Assembly: GCA_026315105.1 (NCBI GenBank) | Contig: CM048755.1 | Location: 216,430,333-216,494,332, forward strand | Length of the DNA: 64,000 bases | From: Locusta migratoria | Lineage: Eukaryota > Arthropoda > Insecta > Orthoptera > Acrididae | Reading direction: 5' to 3' | Position numbers and translations under genes: made by a program | Part shown: positions 11,549 through 22,739 of the stretch, piece by piece | Position numbering within the stretch: position 1 is the first letter of the stretch | Layout: each line of letters begins with the position of its first letter | The notes under the pieces: model-generated | Seen by the model: the letters and a program-made list of their open reading frames with translations, nothing else | Database searches by the model: none | Told to the model about the DNA's origin: nothing

Positions 11549-13640
11549 CTACTAGTACCTTATGGAGCGCTTAGGTACTAGATTGATGGATGAGACTTAG
11601 GAACACATAGGATGTGGTAGGTGTGGAGGAGTAATTAAGGGAAAATGTATTGTAGATGGTGGGCAATGAGACAATAATGGGGAGAGGTGTAGGCTAGATT
11701 GGGCGAGAATTGTTGGATGTGACATGTCTGCGGACAGTAGGATACTGTAGTTTGAAGCCTGGAAACTTTGGGATTAGAGAAAGTACTATTTATTTCTCAT
11801 CTATACAATTCAAGTAAGCCTGGTGTGCTGGGGGGGGGGGGGGCGAGGGGGGGGCAATGGCCATTAATATCAAGCATTCTATGTTCTGCTTCATAATTTG
11901 CTAGAGGACGCTCTACCTTGCTTTTGGCCACAGTTTAGCAGTGGGCATTTATTATGATGGACAGCTGGTTATTAGTCATACCACTATAAAAAGCTGTGAA
12001 GGAGCAGTGAAGGTAAATCAGGAGGATGGGTTAACTGGCCTGACTTCCTATGGGGTTAGGATAAGCCAGTGATGGAACCGGAATCGGAAGTTCGGCGTGG
12101 GTGGATTGGGCAGGTATTGAATGGGGATACAATTTGTGTGACACGAGATTTAAGTTTGGGATGGCATAGAAATGGACTAGGTTGTTGTGAAGGTGGGGAC
12201 AAAATAATTTACAACTGAAGTTAACTTACTTCAAGAAACCATTTCAAGTCTTCCTTGTTTGTATTGAACTTTTCAACTTCTCAGAAAATGCTTTGTAGCT
12301 CAATTTGTTTAGGATTACCTCAAAATTCTCTGATAAAAGGTATTTAAACTGATGTAATTTTTCACACTGCATTGTAGCTGTAACACCCCAAGTTTGATGG
12401 TTTGATGTAATAAAATAAATCTTTGACGACTGGTCAATAAAGTAAACAAAACATTCTCAAAATAATTCCAAAATTGTTTTTGATGTGCTATATCAGACTG
12501 ATCAAAACATAAAAATTGTTTCTTTATGATGTTAGGCACTTCAGATGATTCAGATAACAATCTTCCACGCCCACTGTTATTACCAAAACACGAAAATTCT
12601 ATCTATTTTCACTGCCTGGACAGTGAATTGTTCTAATTAGACTCTGCCACACTTCACAACCATTTTCACTTTCAGCATTAATTTCACTGTTTAAAGGATT
12701 GTAGGCATGGTGTTGGATTACGATCTGGAGAGCCTTTTTTTACGAATTATCAACTTTTTATTTCCAATTATCAACTGCCCGTCCGGTCTTTGGCATGTCT
12801 GTTCATTACACACATTTCTGTGTCTGTGTTGTGGTGTAAAGTCGGTACCATACAAGTGTTTTATTACTAGTCGAAACGTAGTGGCTTCTGAATGGCAACC
12901 GCAAACAAGACGACAGCCGAATCCTCCACTAGAAAACACGTCTGATCATTCACAACATTTGTGACTATGTGCGTCATAGGAATCGCGTATCGGTACACTT
13001 AACTTGTGCGCCTGGTGAGTGAGATGCCTCCTTGTCCAATTTATGATGAAAACATAACAGTTTGTCACATAAGTGCAACAGATGAACGCAACAGTTTCAC
13101 AATCGCACGCTTTTCCCTGTACGCTACCAAAACATATGTTTTTGGGATGAACACCATCGAATTCTGCATACATCCAAGCTAATCAGAACATGTCCAAGAA
13201 TTTTGGAGAGTGAAGTTGATTATGTGTATTATTTATTTTTTTCATTTCTGTGACAGGTTTCGTCTTCTCTCACTATCGTCACTTTTACTTGTGTCAGCAC
13301 TTAACACATGACTTAACGTATAATATGGCAATTTCCAAGGCTTCAGAAATAGAACGGAGATATCACTATCCGAACGGACAGTTGGTAATTTTGTGAAAAA
13401 CAAAAAGTAAAAATACATAGACTGAAGGAGATTTGAACATGGATCTGCAGTATCGTAGTCTATCACCAGCACCACAAAACCACGCTGCCACGGCTCTTGT
13501 ACTATTCTCGATGTTGCATATCTAGCATTTCGACCATTAATTGTTCCTATTTTCCCTTATTTCACACTTACATATAATTTCTTCCATAATTCCGCCACAC
13601 TGCTTCAGCAACCGTAATGAATATTTTGGCAAAAAAACAA
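11549..13640. other. No gene recognised; poly-G tract at 11830-11843
   Basis: Minus-strand frames at 12718-12939 and 12946-13173 (73-75 codons) are open but match nothing I know. A G-rich run lies at 11830-11854. No TSD-bounded element was found. Confidence 0.4.
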
Positions 13641-13833
13641 AAATGTTCAAATGTTTGTAGGTCTTATGGGACTTAACTACGGGGTCATCAGTCCCTAAAC
13701 TTAGAAACTACTTATGAACTAGCTCATACTAAAGACAAACATCCCTGCCCGCGGGGGGATTCGAACCACCGACCGCAGCGGCCGTGCAGACCGTGACTGG
13801 CACGCCGCAGACCGCTCGGCCACCGCGGCCGGC
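13641..13833 (-). mobile_element. SINE-A copy
   Basis: Minus strand, with head GCCGGCCGCGGTGGCCGAGC, B-box and body intact. The tail is AATGTTC over an A-rich flank. No clean TSD; GGCAAAAAAAC against GGCAAGCGAAAAAC is only suggestive. Confidence 0.85.
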
Positions 13834-14232
13834 AAGCGAAAAACAGTCTTGGTTTACAATATTTTTACTTTGTAACCCTTGACGCGTTTCGACTGTTCTA
13901 AGCATCACCAGACGTTTCGGGGAAATTACAAACTTGTTAAAAAAACAGTTGACCCAAAAGTATATAAAATGTCCATATGTAAGACATATTTGGTACAGGG
14001 AAGGTGTGAGCTGGTTAAACTACATATCACACGACCAAATTCACGTTTTATGGGGAGGTATGGGGTATGAAATTGAATTTATAAAATAGCACTAAAATTT
14101 GGATTAACGAATTAAATATTAGTTACTCAGGTAGCAAAGCGTCAGACTTACTTAAAAATTCATTAAAATACATCTTTAAAATAAATGTAGCAGTTATTGC
14201 TTGAGAGTGGGAAACGGTAGCGAAGCCACAGC
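13834..14232. other. No gene recognised
   Basis: Contains a CGCGTTTCGACTGTTC phrase near 13885 that resembles fragments of dispersed insect repeats, but nothing coding. Confidence 0.4.
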
Positions 14233-14234
14233 TA

Positions 14235-14770
14235 CAAGGTGCGTCTTGGAAACTCGGTGAATGGTCTCAGGAAATATAGGAAACAAGAGTTATAAACAAA
14301 CTACCTTTACTGGCCTTCAAGGTAATCGCCATTGGCTACTATATTCTCGTAACATCGGTTGTACAGCTGTTGGAAACTGTCCGCAAACGCTTCTTATGAA
14401 ATCGCCCCAAGCACTGATGTCACGCGTTGTTGGATCTCCGCAACCACTAAAACACACACTTTTTACTCAATGCTTCAACACCATGCACTTGCAATAACAT
14501 CCCATGGGTGTCCGTCGCCGTTTTGCCTAATTTGAAACAAAACTAGATGTTAAGCTTTGCCCTCTTTTGCGCTCCATGCTGCAATGACACAAGTTCTCAC
14601 AGTGACACTGTTAGCTGGGTCGCAGCGTGTACCACCGCTTCACTGCAGTGCTTTGCACGATAGGGGCGCTTGTTGACATGCCCCTCAATGTGTATGCGCG
14701 GGCACCTCATCCTAGCCAGCACGGTTTGTAAAATATGGGACCATTCACCGAAATTTTCAGACGCGCCGTT
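14235..14770. mobile_element. mariner-like MITE, 536 bp
   Basis: Imperfect inverted termini, G(G)TGCGTCTTGGAAACTCGG on the left and the inverse of CCGAAATTTTCAGACGCGCC on the right, both continuing into GTGAATGGTC(T/C)CA. TA lies at each end (14233-14234 and 14771-14772). The minus-strand centre keeps a few transposase-like residues (RAWGDFIR) but no usable frame. Confidence 0.65.
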
Positions 14771-14788
14771 TAAAACTGAACCTGACTG

Positions 14789-15445
14789 TTAACCATGCGA
14801 TGTTTGCTTACCTACGTGGGAGTCGCTCCCTGGCCACAACTGCGGTCAGTTTAAGCATACGCTATCATGTCGCTGGCGAAAGTGCGCGAAAAGCTCATAG
14901 GTGGAGTTCCTGTGTCCGACTTACAGCTAGAGTTTACGTAAGTGAAGTTAACTGTTTTATATGTGTGACAGCAGTTAGTGGGAGATACCCATCATTGTCG
15001 AAGAAAGTTTGATGCTTCGACAAAATTTGCTCGTTCAATAGGTTCGAAGATTTGAAAAAGCTGTCCTGACATATTTCAAATTTGATGCCTTTACTAGCCA
15101 CTTGAAGGAGTTTGAGATTCTCCAGTCTTGGGGAGCTGATGGCCCGAAGATTTAAGTTGTTGGCCTTTTTTTCGTCAGTAGGTGTTCCTTAAACCCAACA
15201 GCGAAGGATACCTCTTAACGATATATTCGGTTGAGCACTCAGTGAATCTCAGCATATATTTTTCAAATCTTCGAACCGACTGAACGAGCTGTTAGTCGCA
15301 CACAAGCGCACCATCTATGAGCTTTCCACGCACCTTCGCTGGCGCGTGGTTGTTCAGTTGCCGGAATGATAGCGTGTGCTTAAACAGACAACAGTTGTGA
15401 CCATGGAGAGGCTGCTGCGTAGGTAAGTAAACAACACGTAGTTAA
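14789..15445. mobile_element. Foldback (long inverted repeat) element with TTAA ends
   Basis: The left part (from 14793) and the right part (to 15441) are inverted copies of each other: TTTGCTTACCTACG, CTGTTTAAGCA-ACGCTATCAT, GAAAAGCTCATAG and GGTTCGAAGATTTGAAAAA all recur inverted. The left arm contains an extra ~100 bp (about 14935-15025). TTAA stands at both outer ends (14789-14792 and 15442-15445), compatible with a TTAA target duplication, although the termini lack the usual piggyBac CCC..GGG. No coding capacity. It abuts the left limit of Tc1 copy 2. Confidence 0.7.
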
Positions 15446-17664
15446 TAGTCAGGTACGGTTTTAGATATGGCTTCGGTGCCCATTCGTACTCTCAAATATG
15501 TTGTGTGATCTCTTCGGCCCACCAGTACAGGTGCACACCAGCGTGGCATGCACAGTATGAGGTTATCAATCAGCTCTTGACGGATATTTGGCCATTCTTC
15601 CACGAGTGATGAGTGCAGTATCCAGCTCTGCAGCCGTTGTGGGAGGTTCTGGTCTGGCTGCAATGTGTCATGGCCATTGAATTAGTAAAAAGATTATTTT
15701 CTGAAAAGTAAAAAAGTGTCAGCCATGTCCACGTATGCGTAGCAGCAATATCGAAACACAGTCGGAAGCATTGCTGGCAGACGCACGACGGGGGTTTCTA
15801 CACGAAGCTGGCGTACAAACAGGAGAGTCATCCTGGCTAGGGAGACTTCCAGAATCATCCTAGTAATGGGGAAACGCGAGGGAAAGCGTACATTAGGCTA
15901 CGTCCACTCGAGCAAACGTCCTTCAAATGAAATATAAATGGAGTAGAATTTTGATGGGACATCAGTTGGAGGCAGCCATCACAGGACACATTCGCAGGCA
16001 GCCAAGGGCCGCAGCTGCCAGTTACAGCAGAAACGCCAGATGATGTTCTAGATCTTCTAGAAGCCAGTACATCTCCACTTCACGTAGAAAGCTGATACCT
16101 CAGACTTAGTCAGTCACCAGCGAGATAAGCAGAAAGAGTTTCATTGAATAGTGTCGAACAATGGCAGCTCCCTTTTGTATCAATAGTAGCAGGATAAAGT
16201 CACAGTCAAAGTGATCGTTTCCTCTAGTTGGAAGCTATTAGGCTTAACAGTAGAACCAGTGGCAGAGCAAGTGACAGTAGTTGTACTCTGAAATAGGCAC
16301 CCCAGGTAGCGTTTCCTGAAGTAGTGAAAGTCAAACATTGTGATAGCCTTGACTGACGAACAGATAGTAATTGAGTATATAGTTAAAGGGAATAAATGGA
16401 CAGACACCTCGCAATTATATGTGTTTCTATAATAAATAATGACGAAAAGAAAACTATGAGTCTGAGACCCTTTGCTTTTCCTCTCCCTGCCGCTACAATA
16501 TACCCTTTCCAATTACCCCAAGAGGTTCTGTTCACCCTCTCGACTCCGTTATAAAGGTTATTTGAAAGACAACACCCACAGAAAAGTCGTCAACTTCTCG
16601 ATTGCGCCACGCAGACCACTCCCATTCTAGATTTGATAGATTGGGTCCTGCGCCGGGACGCGACAAATGCACCTGCCCTGTGCATCCCAGACACGCTCAA
16701 TTGGGTTTAAGTCCGGTGAACAAGCTGGTCACCTCATTCGTTCAATTCCCTCAGCTTCAAGCCCGTTGTCTATCAGTACAGCCATGTAGGCACGAGGGTC
16801 ATCGTCCACCAGAAGGAACTCATCTCCTATGGTACCAGCCTAGGACACAACAAACGGTCGAAAGTTCTCGTCTCTATACCTCTGATCAGTCAATGCACCA
16901 TTCTGAACGACATAGAGGTCCGTATCTCCGCCAGTAATAACTACTGCCCACACCATTCGTCCACCACCATGCTATGGTGGATGAGGGAACGATGATTGTC
17001 CGGCTGAACACAAAAGCTTGACTCATCTGTGAACAAAACAAGGCGCCATTCTTTACAACTCCAGTCACGTTTCTGCGGGCTAACAGTGTCGTGGTTTTAG
17101 TGGGACACACACCAAAGTCCTCCGTGCGTAGAGGCCACATTCCTGAAGTCGATTTCGGTGTGTCTGTATTGATACTGCGCGTTCTGTTGCTGTCTGGAGG
17201 GTGCATCGCAACTGAGTTTCATTCAGCCTCCTGTCTCGACAGACTGTTAATCTGAGGTGACGGTTATCTGTTGCTGATGTTACCCGTGGAGGACTTTGGC
17301 CTTGACTTCTTTCAACGGTTCCTATTGTTTAAAGGCACGTCAAGGTCCTGTAAAGTACACTTTGGGACACTCCGATAGCGGCAGCCACCTCCCTCTGTGT
17401 CCGTCCTACTTCCAAGCTTCCGTGAATTGCACTATCTGCTCACTACACTATCTGAACCCAAATGGTTCTGTAATTCGTTTGGTATAGAAAACACAAGTCA
17501 ACACCAACCCCCCTTGCAGGAATTTTCTGTCATTACCACTACCTTTGCTGGTTGTCGTAATGTTGTTTCTACCCCGTAGAACCGACATAAAGATGTCGAA
17601 CCATTTTAGTTTATACTTCAGAACCTAGATATCCAAATTGATCCCTTAATTGTTTTGACTAGTG
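15446..17664 (-). mobile_element. Tc1-like transposon relic, copy 2, split by a solo LTR
   Basis: Minus-strand blocks in order from 17.4 kb downward: a helix-turn-helix remnant (AAAIGVSQSVLYRTL), DRHLRLTVCRDRRLNETQL, GGGRMVW, QNGALTDQRYRDENFRPFV, VDDDPRAY (second-Asp block, family form DDNARPH), CSPDLNPIERVWDAQGR (catalytic Glu block), then after the LTR insertion LIDNLILCMPRWCAPVL. Stops and frameshifts inactivate it. The right end reads TTGTTTTGACTAGTGTA; the left terminal repeat is absent where the foldback element begins. Confidence 0.75.
15666..16665 (+). mobile_element. Solo LTR, 1000 bp, inserted in Tc1 copy 2
   Basis: It starts TGTCATGG and ends GCGACA, so the termini are TGTC..GACA, the inverted TG..CA rule of LTRs. 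It is flanked by the 4-bp duplication AATG (15662-15665 and 16666-16669). Removing it restores a sequence collinear with Tc1 copy 1 (CTGCAATGCAYCTG). AATAAA-type signals at about 16391 and 16433 suit an LTR polyadenylation region in plus orientation. No internal region is present, so it probably arose by LTR-LTR recombination. The family is unknown; 4-bp duplications suit several LTR groups. Confidence 0.8.
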
Positions 17665-17666
17665 TA

Positions 17667-18173
17667 TTTTACAAGTGTAATAGCGTTTTCTCAGAAGACA
17701 CCGCTGGTACTGTCATCTGTTTGTTAGAGTTGAATATTACTGTTATCTTTACAAGGTATTGGCTATCACGTAAAGGTCGAGGGACAGTTTTATTGGACAT
17801 CACGAACTGTCGCGTTCAAATTGTATCTCCGCCGGAATAAACTGTAGTTATCAAGTCCGCAACAGATACTGAATTTTAAAAAGGAACAGTGAAGCATCTG
17901 GTCGTTATGACAGGGTAGAGAATTGTATTAATAGTGAAAAATAAGACCGAAGGCAAAGGGAACTGTATCTTTACGACGGGAAACGGGCGGCAAACATTAT
18001 CTACATAACGGAAGACGCGGCGTAAAATTGGACCGGCGTCCGGAAGATATGGCAGATATCCACCGAGGCGCAGCAGCATCGCTAACGGGGGAAACAGTAG
18101 ACGCGATCCTTAAAACAGGAGAATGGACCTGGAGAAACAACACGCAGCGGTTTCAACAGACTACGGGAAATAT

Positions 18174-18218
<45 letters not shown>

Positions 18219-18700
18219 TATTATTATCTGACTTTCTCTTTAGAATGCAAGAGAATGAAAATTCTGTAATTACAAAGAAAGGGAATATAGTTCAGTTTAA
18301 TGTGAGTGCTAGCCAAACCAGTACTATTGAACAAAGACAGGCAGGATATATTGGATATAGTGGTATTTTAATTCATGACATGCATCAGTTATATTCGATT
18401 GTGGGCATCGAGTTAGAGCGAAACATACAATTATGCGAGACAGTTAAACTTTTCGCAGTAAACAGTTGAATGATTTTAGTGGCATGCGTTTATTTGATGT
18501 TAGTAAATTTACAGTGAGTGGACAAGAAGAAACACAACCAAATACCGAACCAAATTTGGTATTTTCCTTCAGAATAAAGTGAACTGGGAATTATATTGTA
18601 GATGGCCAAACCTGGAAGCTGACAAATATATTTGCACCTTTAATGTGTAGTATGAATAAATTTTAGTGAGGTGAAACATTAGAATGAAAAATACTTGAGT
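17667..18700. other. No gene recognised; poly-T tract at 18175-18216
   Basis: Contains a 42-base T run followed by TTATTATTATTATC. The run may be the A-tail of a minus-strand retroposed element whose body I cannot recognise. Confidence 0.45.
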
Positions 18701-18713
18701 GAGCTTTATAAGG

Positions 18714-19116
18714 GCCGGCCGCGGTGGGCGAGGGGACTGAGGCGCTCCAGTCACGGTTTGCACGGCCACTATAGGTCGGGGGTTCGACTCCTCCCTCGGG
18801 CATGGATATTTGTGCCGTCCTTAGTCTTAGGTAGTTCATAAGTAGTTTGTAAGCTTAGGGACTGATGACCCCGTAGTTAAGTCCCATAAATTCTACAAAC
18901 ATTTGAACAAAAAAAAATGTTCAAATGTTTGTTAAGCTTATGGGACTTAACTACGGGGTCATCAGTCCCTAAACTTACAAACTACTCATCAACTACCTTA
19001 CACTAAGGACGGCACAAATATCCATGCCCGAGGGGGGATCCGAACCCCCGACCGTAGTGGCTGTGCAGACCGTGACTGGAGCGCCTCAGTCCGCTCGGCC
19101 ACATTTGAACATTTTT
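18714..19116 (+). mobile_element. SINE-A copy interrupted in its tail
   Basis: The plus-strand SINE-A body occupies 18714-18908 and its last bases resume at 19111. The 13-bp TSD GAGCTTTATAAGG (18701-18713 and 19117-19129) encloses the SINE plus the second SINE nested in it, so this copy is the older of the two. Confidence 0.92.
18909..19100 (-). mobile_element. SINE-A nested in the tail of another SINE-A
   Basis: Minus-strand copy with a 10-bp TSD, ACATTTGAAC (18899-18908 and 19101-19110), which is itself the tail of the host SINE. The 5' end is truncated by about 12 bases (starts at GGCCGAG). The pair forms a tail-to-tail inverted repeat of about 190 bp per arm. Confidence 0.92.
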
Positions 19117-19185
19117 GAGCTTTATAAGGAAATTGAGCAGCAGTCTAAAATGTTCAAATGTTTGTAATCCTATGGGACCAAACCA

Positions 19186-19645
19186 AAAATTCAAATGTTT
19201 GTAACCGAGCGAGGTGGCGCAGTGGTAACGCACTGGACTCGCATTCGGGAGGATGGTGTTCAAATCCACCTCCGGCCATCCAGATTTAGGTTTTCCGTGA
19301 TTTCCCTAAATCACTCCAGGCATATGCCGGGATGGTTCCTTTCAAAGGGCATGGCCGATTTCCTTCCTCATCCTAACCCAAAAACTCCGAGCGTTAGCTC
19401 CGTCTCTAATGACCAAGCTGTCGACGGGACGTTAAACCCTAAGCATCCATCCATCATCCATCAAATGTTTGTAGAACTTACGGAACTTAACTACGGGGTC
19501 ATCAGTCCCTAAGCTTACTAACAACTTATGAACTAGCTAACGGCACAAATATCCATGCCCGAGGGGGGATTTGAACCCCCGACCGTAGTGGCCGTGCAGA
19601 CCGTGACTGGAGCGCCTCGGTCCCCTCGGCCACAGCGGCCAGCAG
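19186..19645 (-). mobile_element. SINE-A inserted in SINE-D, itself interrupted
   Basis: Perfect 12-bp TSD GGGACCAAACCA (19174-19185 and 19646-19657). Its 3' tail lies at 19186-19203 and the rest at 19474-19645, separated by SINE-C. Confidence 0.92.
19204..19460 (+). mobile_element. SINE-C (tRNA-Ala-like head, conserved insect body)
   Basis: The head is ACCGAGCGAGGTGGCGCAGT with an A-box-like GGCGCAGTGGT and a weak B-box (GTGTTCAAATCC). The body contains TTTCCCTAAATCACTCCAGG, ATGCCGGGATGGTTCCTTT and CCGACGGGACGTTAAACCC-like motifs, which I recall as a SINE body spread across many insects. The tail is (ATCC)n. Perfect 13-bp TSD TCAAATGTTTGTA (19191-19203 and 19461-19473). It is the youngest of the three nested layers. 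Confidence 0.9.
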
Positions 19646-20121
19646 GGGACCAAACCACGTTGGTCATCAGTCCCTAGTCTTAGAAACTACTTAAACTAAG
19701 TTAAACTAACCTACGGACAACACACACATCCATCCCCGAGAGAGGATTCGACCCTCCGACGTGGGAGGCCGCGCGATTCGTAACGTGGCGCTCCAGAACG
19801 CTCGGCTACTCCCGCGCGGCGAGCAGAGTCTAATAAAAAGACTGCAGATGTTGAGCTGAAGAGAGTGCGGAAGAAACGTATGCAGTTGTTTGATAAGAAA
19901 GTACATGTAAGAATTACTAAAGCAGAGAGCCCATCTACAAAGACCTCTGACTATGTAAAAGTGTATTATTAGATGTATCAGAAAGAGTGTCTGTTGGAAA
20001 CTGCAGATGGTAGATCTTGGAAAAGTAGAGATAAATAAAATCATGCGTGACAAGACCAATGTCCGAAAGAAGACACCACGTATATATAACTGATATAATT
20101 AGCCGATGACGGGTAATGATC

Positions 20122-20328
20122 GCCGGCCGCGGTGGCCGAGGGGACTAAGACGCTACAGTCACGGTCTGCACGGCCACTACGGTCGGGGGTTCGAATCCCC
20201 CCTCGTGCATGGATATTTGTGCCGTCCTAGTTCGTAAGTAGTTCATAAGTAGTTTGTAAGTTTAGGGACTGATGACCCCGTAGTTAAGTCCCATAGACTA
20301 TACAAACATTTGAACATTCTGAACATTT
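20122..20328 (+). mobile_element. SINE-A copy
   Basis: Complete plus-strand copy with a TSD GGTAATGATC (20112-20121 and 20329-20338). The tail contains a duplicated GAACATT, giving a slightly longer 3' end than other copies. Confidence 0.9.
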
Positions 20329-20460
20329 GGTAATGATCCTTTCTTCAGAGCGGAGGCATTCCTAGGCGCTTACTCTTACGGGGAAAGGTTGTAAATAGCA
20401 CGAGTTTAAGTAATAATGGACCGGGAAAAGTTGAAGACGAGTACGCGACGGTAGGCGTGC

Positions 20461-20690
20461 TTGAGTAGTCCTTGCAGTTGTGCTAATCGCTGTGTCCCCA
20501 GTGGAGTATCATATCTGAGGTGTATGGGTTCGATTCCCTCCTTCAGACGTATATTTTCAACCGGCACGATTATATCTACTTCACTTCTGGTAATAAGAAA
20601 AAAAAGTGGTGTTGATTTCAGCGAAACTGCCTACAAAGCAGGAGACCCGGGTTGGAATCACGGCTGCTTACCCATTTTCAACTTTCCGCA
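20461..20690 (+). repeat. Two tandem tRNA-like modules
   Basis: The first module carries a B-box-like GGGTTCGATTCCC at about 20526. The second (about 20625-20680) reads ACTGCCTACAAAGCAGGAGA then CCCGGGTTGGAATC, similar to the anticodon arm and T arm of the family-G repeat at 32.1 kb. Neither folds into a convincing complete tRNA by eye. Likely a decayed tRNA-derived repeat rather than a gene. Confidence 0.45.
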
Positions 20691-21771
20691 TTAGCAGTTA
20701 ACGTTGTAAATTCGGTGAATTTCTGTTTTTCTTTTAGGGAACCTTTATCTATAGCCTATAAAAGCGAAAGGACACTCATTCATACATTCACTCACTCACT
20801 CACTGACTAAACACGAAATCTCGAAAACTACTTCACCTATAAAGCTGAAATTTGGCAGGTATGTAGTTCATATGTAGTAGACGTCAGCTAGGAAACGATT
20901 TTGCGATAGGACTGATAGTTCAGGAGATTGACATCATAAACAAGGAAAACCTCCCCGTCTTGCGGCACGTGATACTGTGACTTTATCAGTCCACTATTTG
21001 AGGAGGAGAGCACTTAGCGACTTGCAACAAACTTTAAACATTATTTCAAACTTTTGGGAAACTTTTTCTCGCTACAACCATAGAAAAATGATGAAAGGAA
21101 AAAAACTTTCTCGCTTACTACTTTTCCGCTGTTCACGGAGTAAGACTACGGCATTCGGTATAACGTTGAAATTTATAATTTCTACACTACATATTGTACC
21201 TGCAGGAAATTTTACAAACGGTATATACACATATAGTTGAATGTACCTTCTAAATTGTATTACAGTACGACATGTAGTTCATGAGATATGAGTACATAAA
21301 CAATAACGTTCATGGAAAACCACCCCATCACGCACCTGGTTTAATCTTTTACTTCTTTACTGCTAATTATATTCGCAACAGATTTTTCAGACATACAGCA
21401 CCTATACAAATAAATATATACCTGAAAAATTATACAATTGTACAATATATAACTCAGTAATTATGGGATCATATATACTGCGATGGGTAAAAATGTTTCA
21501 CATTAGGTATCACATTTTATTACATTTCTTATTTACTGCTAAGACACTCCTGTATTCCAGTGAACTTAAGGAAATTCCTGAAAGATGACAGTGCTGTTGA
21601 AAACTTGGAAGCAACTTTGAACTGTGAAGCGCGTACCGCTGTAGGAAGAAGCAATAGATATCTACAGAGGTACAAGGAAAAGAAAAAGAAGAAAGCAATA
21701 AATCCGACGAATACCCATTATTTCCGACAGATTTAGCTTTTAACTTTAAGAGACTGCATTTATAGTCAGGA
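20691..21771. other. No gene recognised; (TCAC)n at about 20790
   Basis: Contains a short CACTCACTCACTCACTGACT run followed by ACACGAAATCTCGAAAACTA, a phrase I associate with dispersed insect repeats of unclear class. No coding evidence. Confidence 0.4.
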
Positions 21772-21862
21772 AGGAAGGTAGCGTTTAACGCCCCGTCGAC
21801 AACGTGGTCAAGGCGGAGCTTACGCTCGATTGTTTGGGTAAGGATGGGAAAGGAAATCGTAA
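21772..21862 (-). mobile_element. SINE-C 3' fragment
   Basis: Minus-strand piece of the SINE-C 3' body: GCGTTTAACGCCCCGTCGAC inverted, with GGATGGGAAAGGAAATC. The head is missing. Confidence 0.65.
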
Positions 21863-22528
21863 TTTGAAGTTTTTGTGTATACTATGTTTATAAGTATGGT
21901 GTAGTACAGCAAATCTCCAAAAGTACTATACGAACTTTCATGGGTTTCCATAGGTCAACTGAGAGTACCTTTGGGCAACATACAAGCTTCATTTCATCAA
22001 AAGCGGATAAGGGGAAGAAAAGATACTGTAATTTGTAGTTTCTGGTGTACGCTGCACTTGAATTGCAGCGTAGTATAGAAAACATCCGATAGAGGCGCTG
22101 TTATTTACATCAAATAACTAATGGCGAAGCTGGGTTTTTTATTCACATAACTACGGTGTAATACACTGAAACAATTGCTAAGATTTTCCTTACGGCAGCG
22201 GTGTAGTGTATTGATGTTGAATCCTTTTTGAAAAATCAATTTTTTTTTGTGTAAAACCTTATTAACATTCATCGTTTTTGACAATGACTTCTACTTAAAT
22301 TTGACATCTTCACTATGAGAACTGAGTTTATTGACACAGGGATCCAACAAGGATTCTATTTTTGCTGACCTAGTTCCGTAACCCTAAGTAACTATGATGT
22401 ACACAGGTCCCTCTTTAACAACCGTCGCGATGCACGAGCATATAAGCTAGTAAAATATACAATTAAAAACATAAAATAAAAAATGCAAATCTCTGGACAC
22501 TTTCCTTCCACGGTAAATAGTTGTAAAC

Positions 22529-22531
<3 letters not shown>
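21863..22531. other. No gene recognised
   Basis: AT-rich unique-looking sequence up to the TA microsatellite. Confidence 0.45.

Positions 22532-22592
<61 letters not shown>
22532..22592. repeat. (TA)n microsatellite
   Basis: About 30 uninterrupted TA units. It creates artificial Tyr/Ile frames on both strands. Confidence 0.95.
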
Positions 22593-22596
<4 letters not shown>

Positions 22597-22635
22597 GTCA
22601 TTTTTGTTACATATCCTCATTGCTATGTATTTTAT

Positions 22636-22732
22636 CGACTACTGCGGGATGTAGCTGCCGCCGGCGCACATATAGAGATGTTGATGCGGGCGCATTACTA
22701 GAACAGCCATTCTGATTAATACAACCTCTGAC
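22636..22732. repeat. Dispersed repeat R, copy 1
   Basis: Roughly 97 bp similar (about 75% by eye) to 33845-33941. Shared phrases include GATGTTGATGCGGGCGCATT against GGTTGTTGATGCGAACGCATT, then AGAACAGC(C/T)ATTCTGATTAATA. Function unknown. Confidence 0.6.
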
Positions 22733-22739
22733 AACGTTA

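Larger units (their letters stand above)
19149..19820 (-). mobile_element. SINE-D, interrupted by two later SINEs
   Basis: The 3' end is at 19149-19185 and the remainder at 19646-19820, with a head of CCGCGCGGGAGTAGCCGAGC type. The outer TSD is GAGCAG(C)AGTCTAA (19135-19148 and 19821-19833, one indel). The body matches SINE-A/B from the tail up to GGGACTGATGACC but the head differs. Confidence 0.85.

Noticed and set aside
18701..20340. CRISPR-like array suggested by regularly recurring ~190-bp motifs
   Set aside because: The repeats are SINEs with individual TSDs, mixed orientation and irregular spacing; no short direct-repeat/spacer pattern and a eukaryotic context.
22392..22701. Frames with long Tyr/Ile runs
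   Set aside because: Pure translation of the (TA)n microsatellite.
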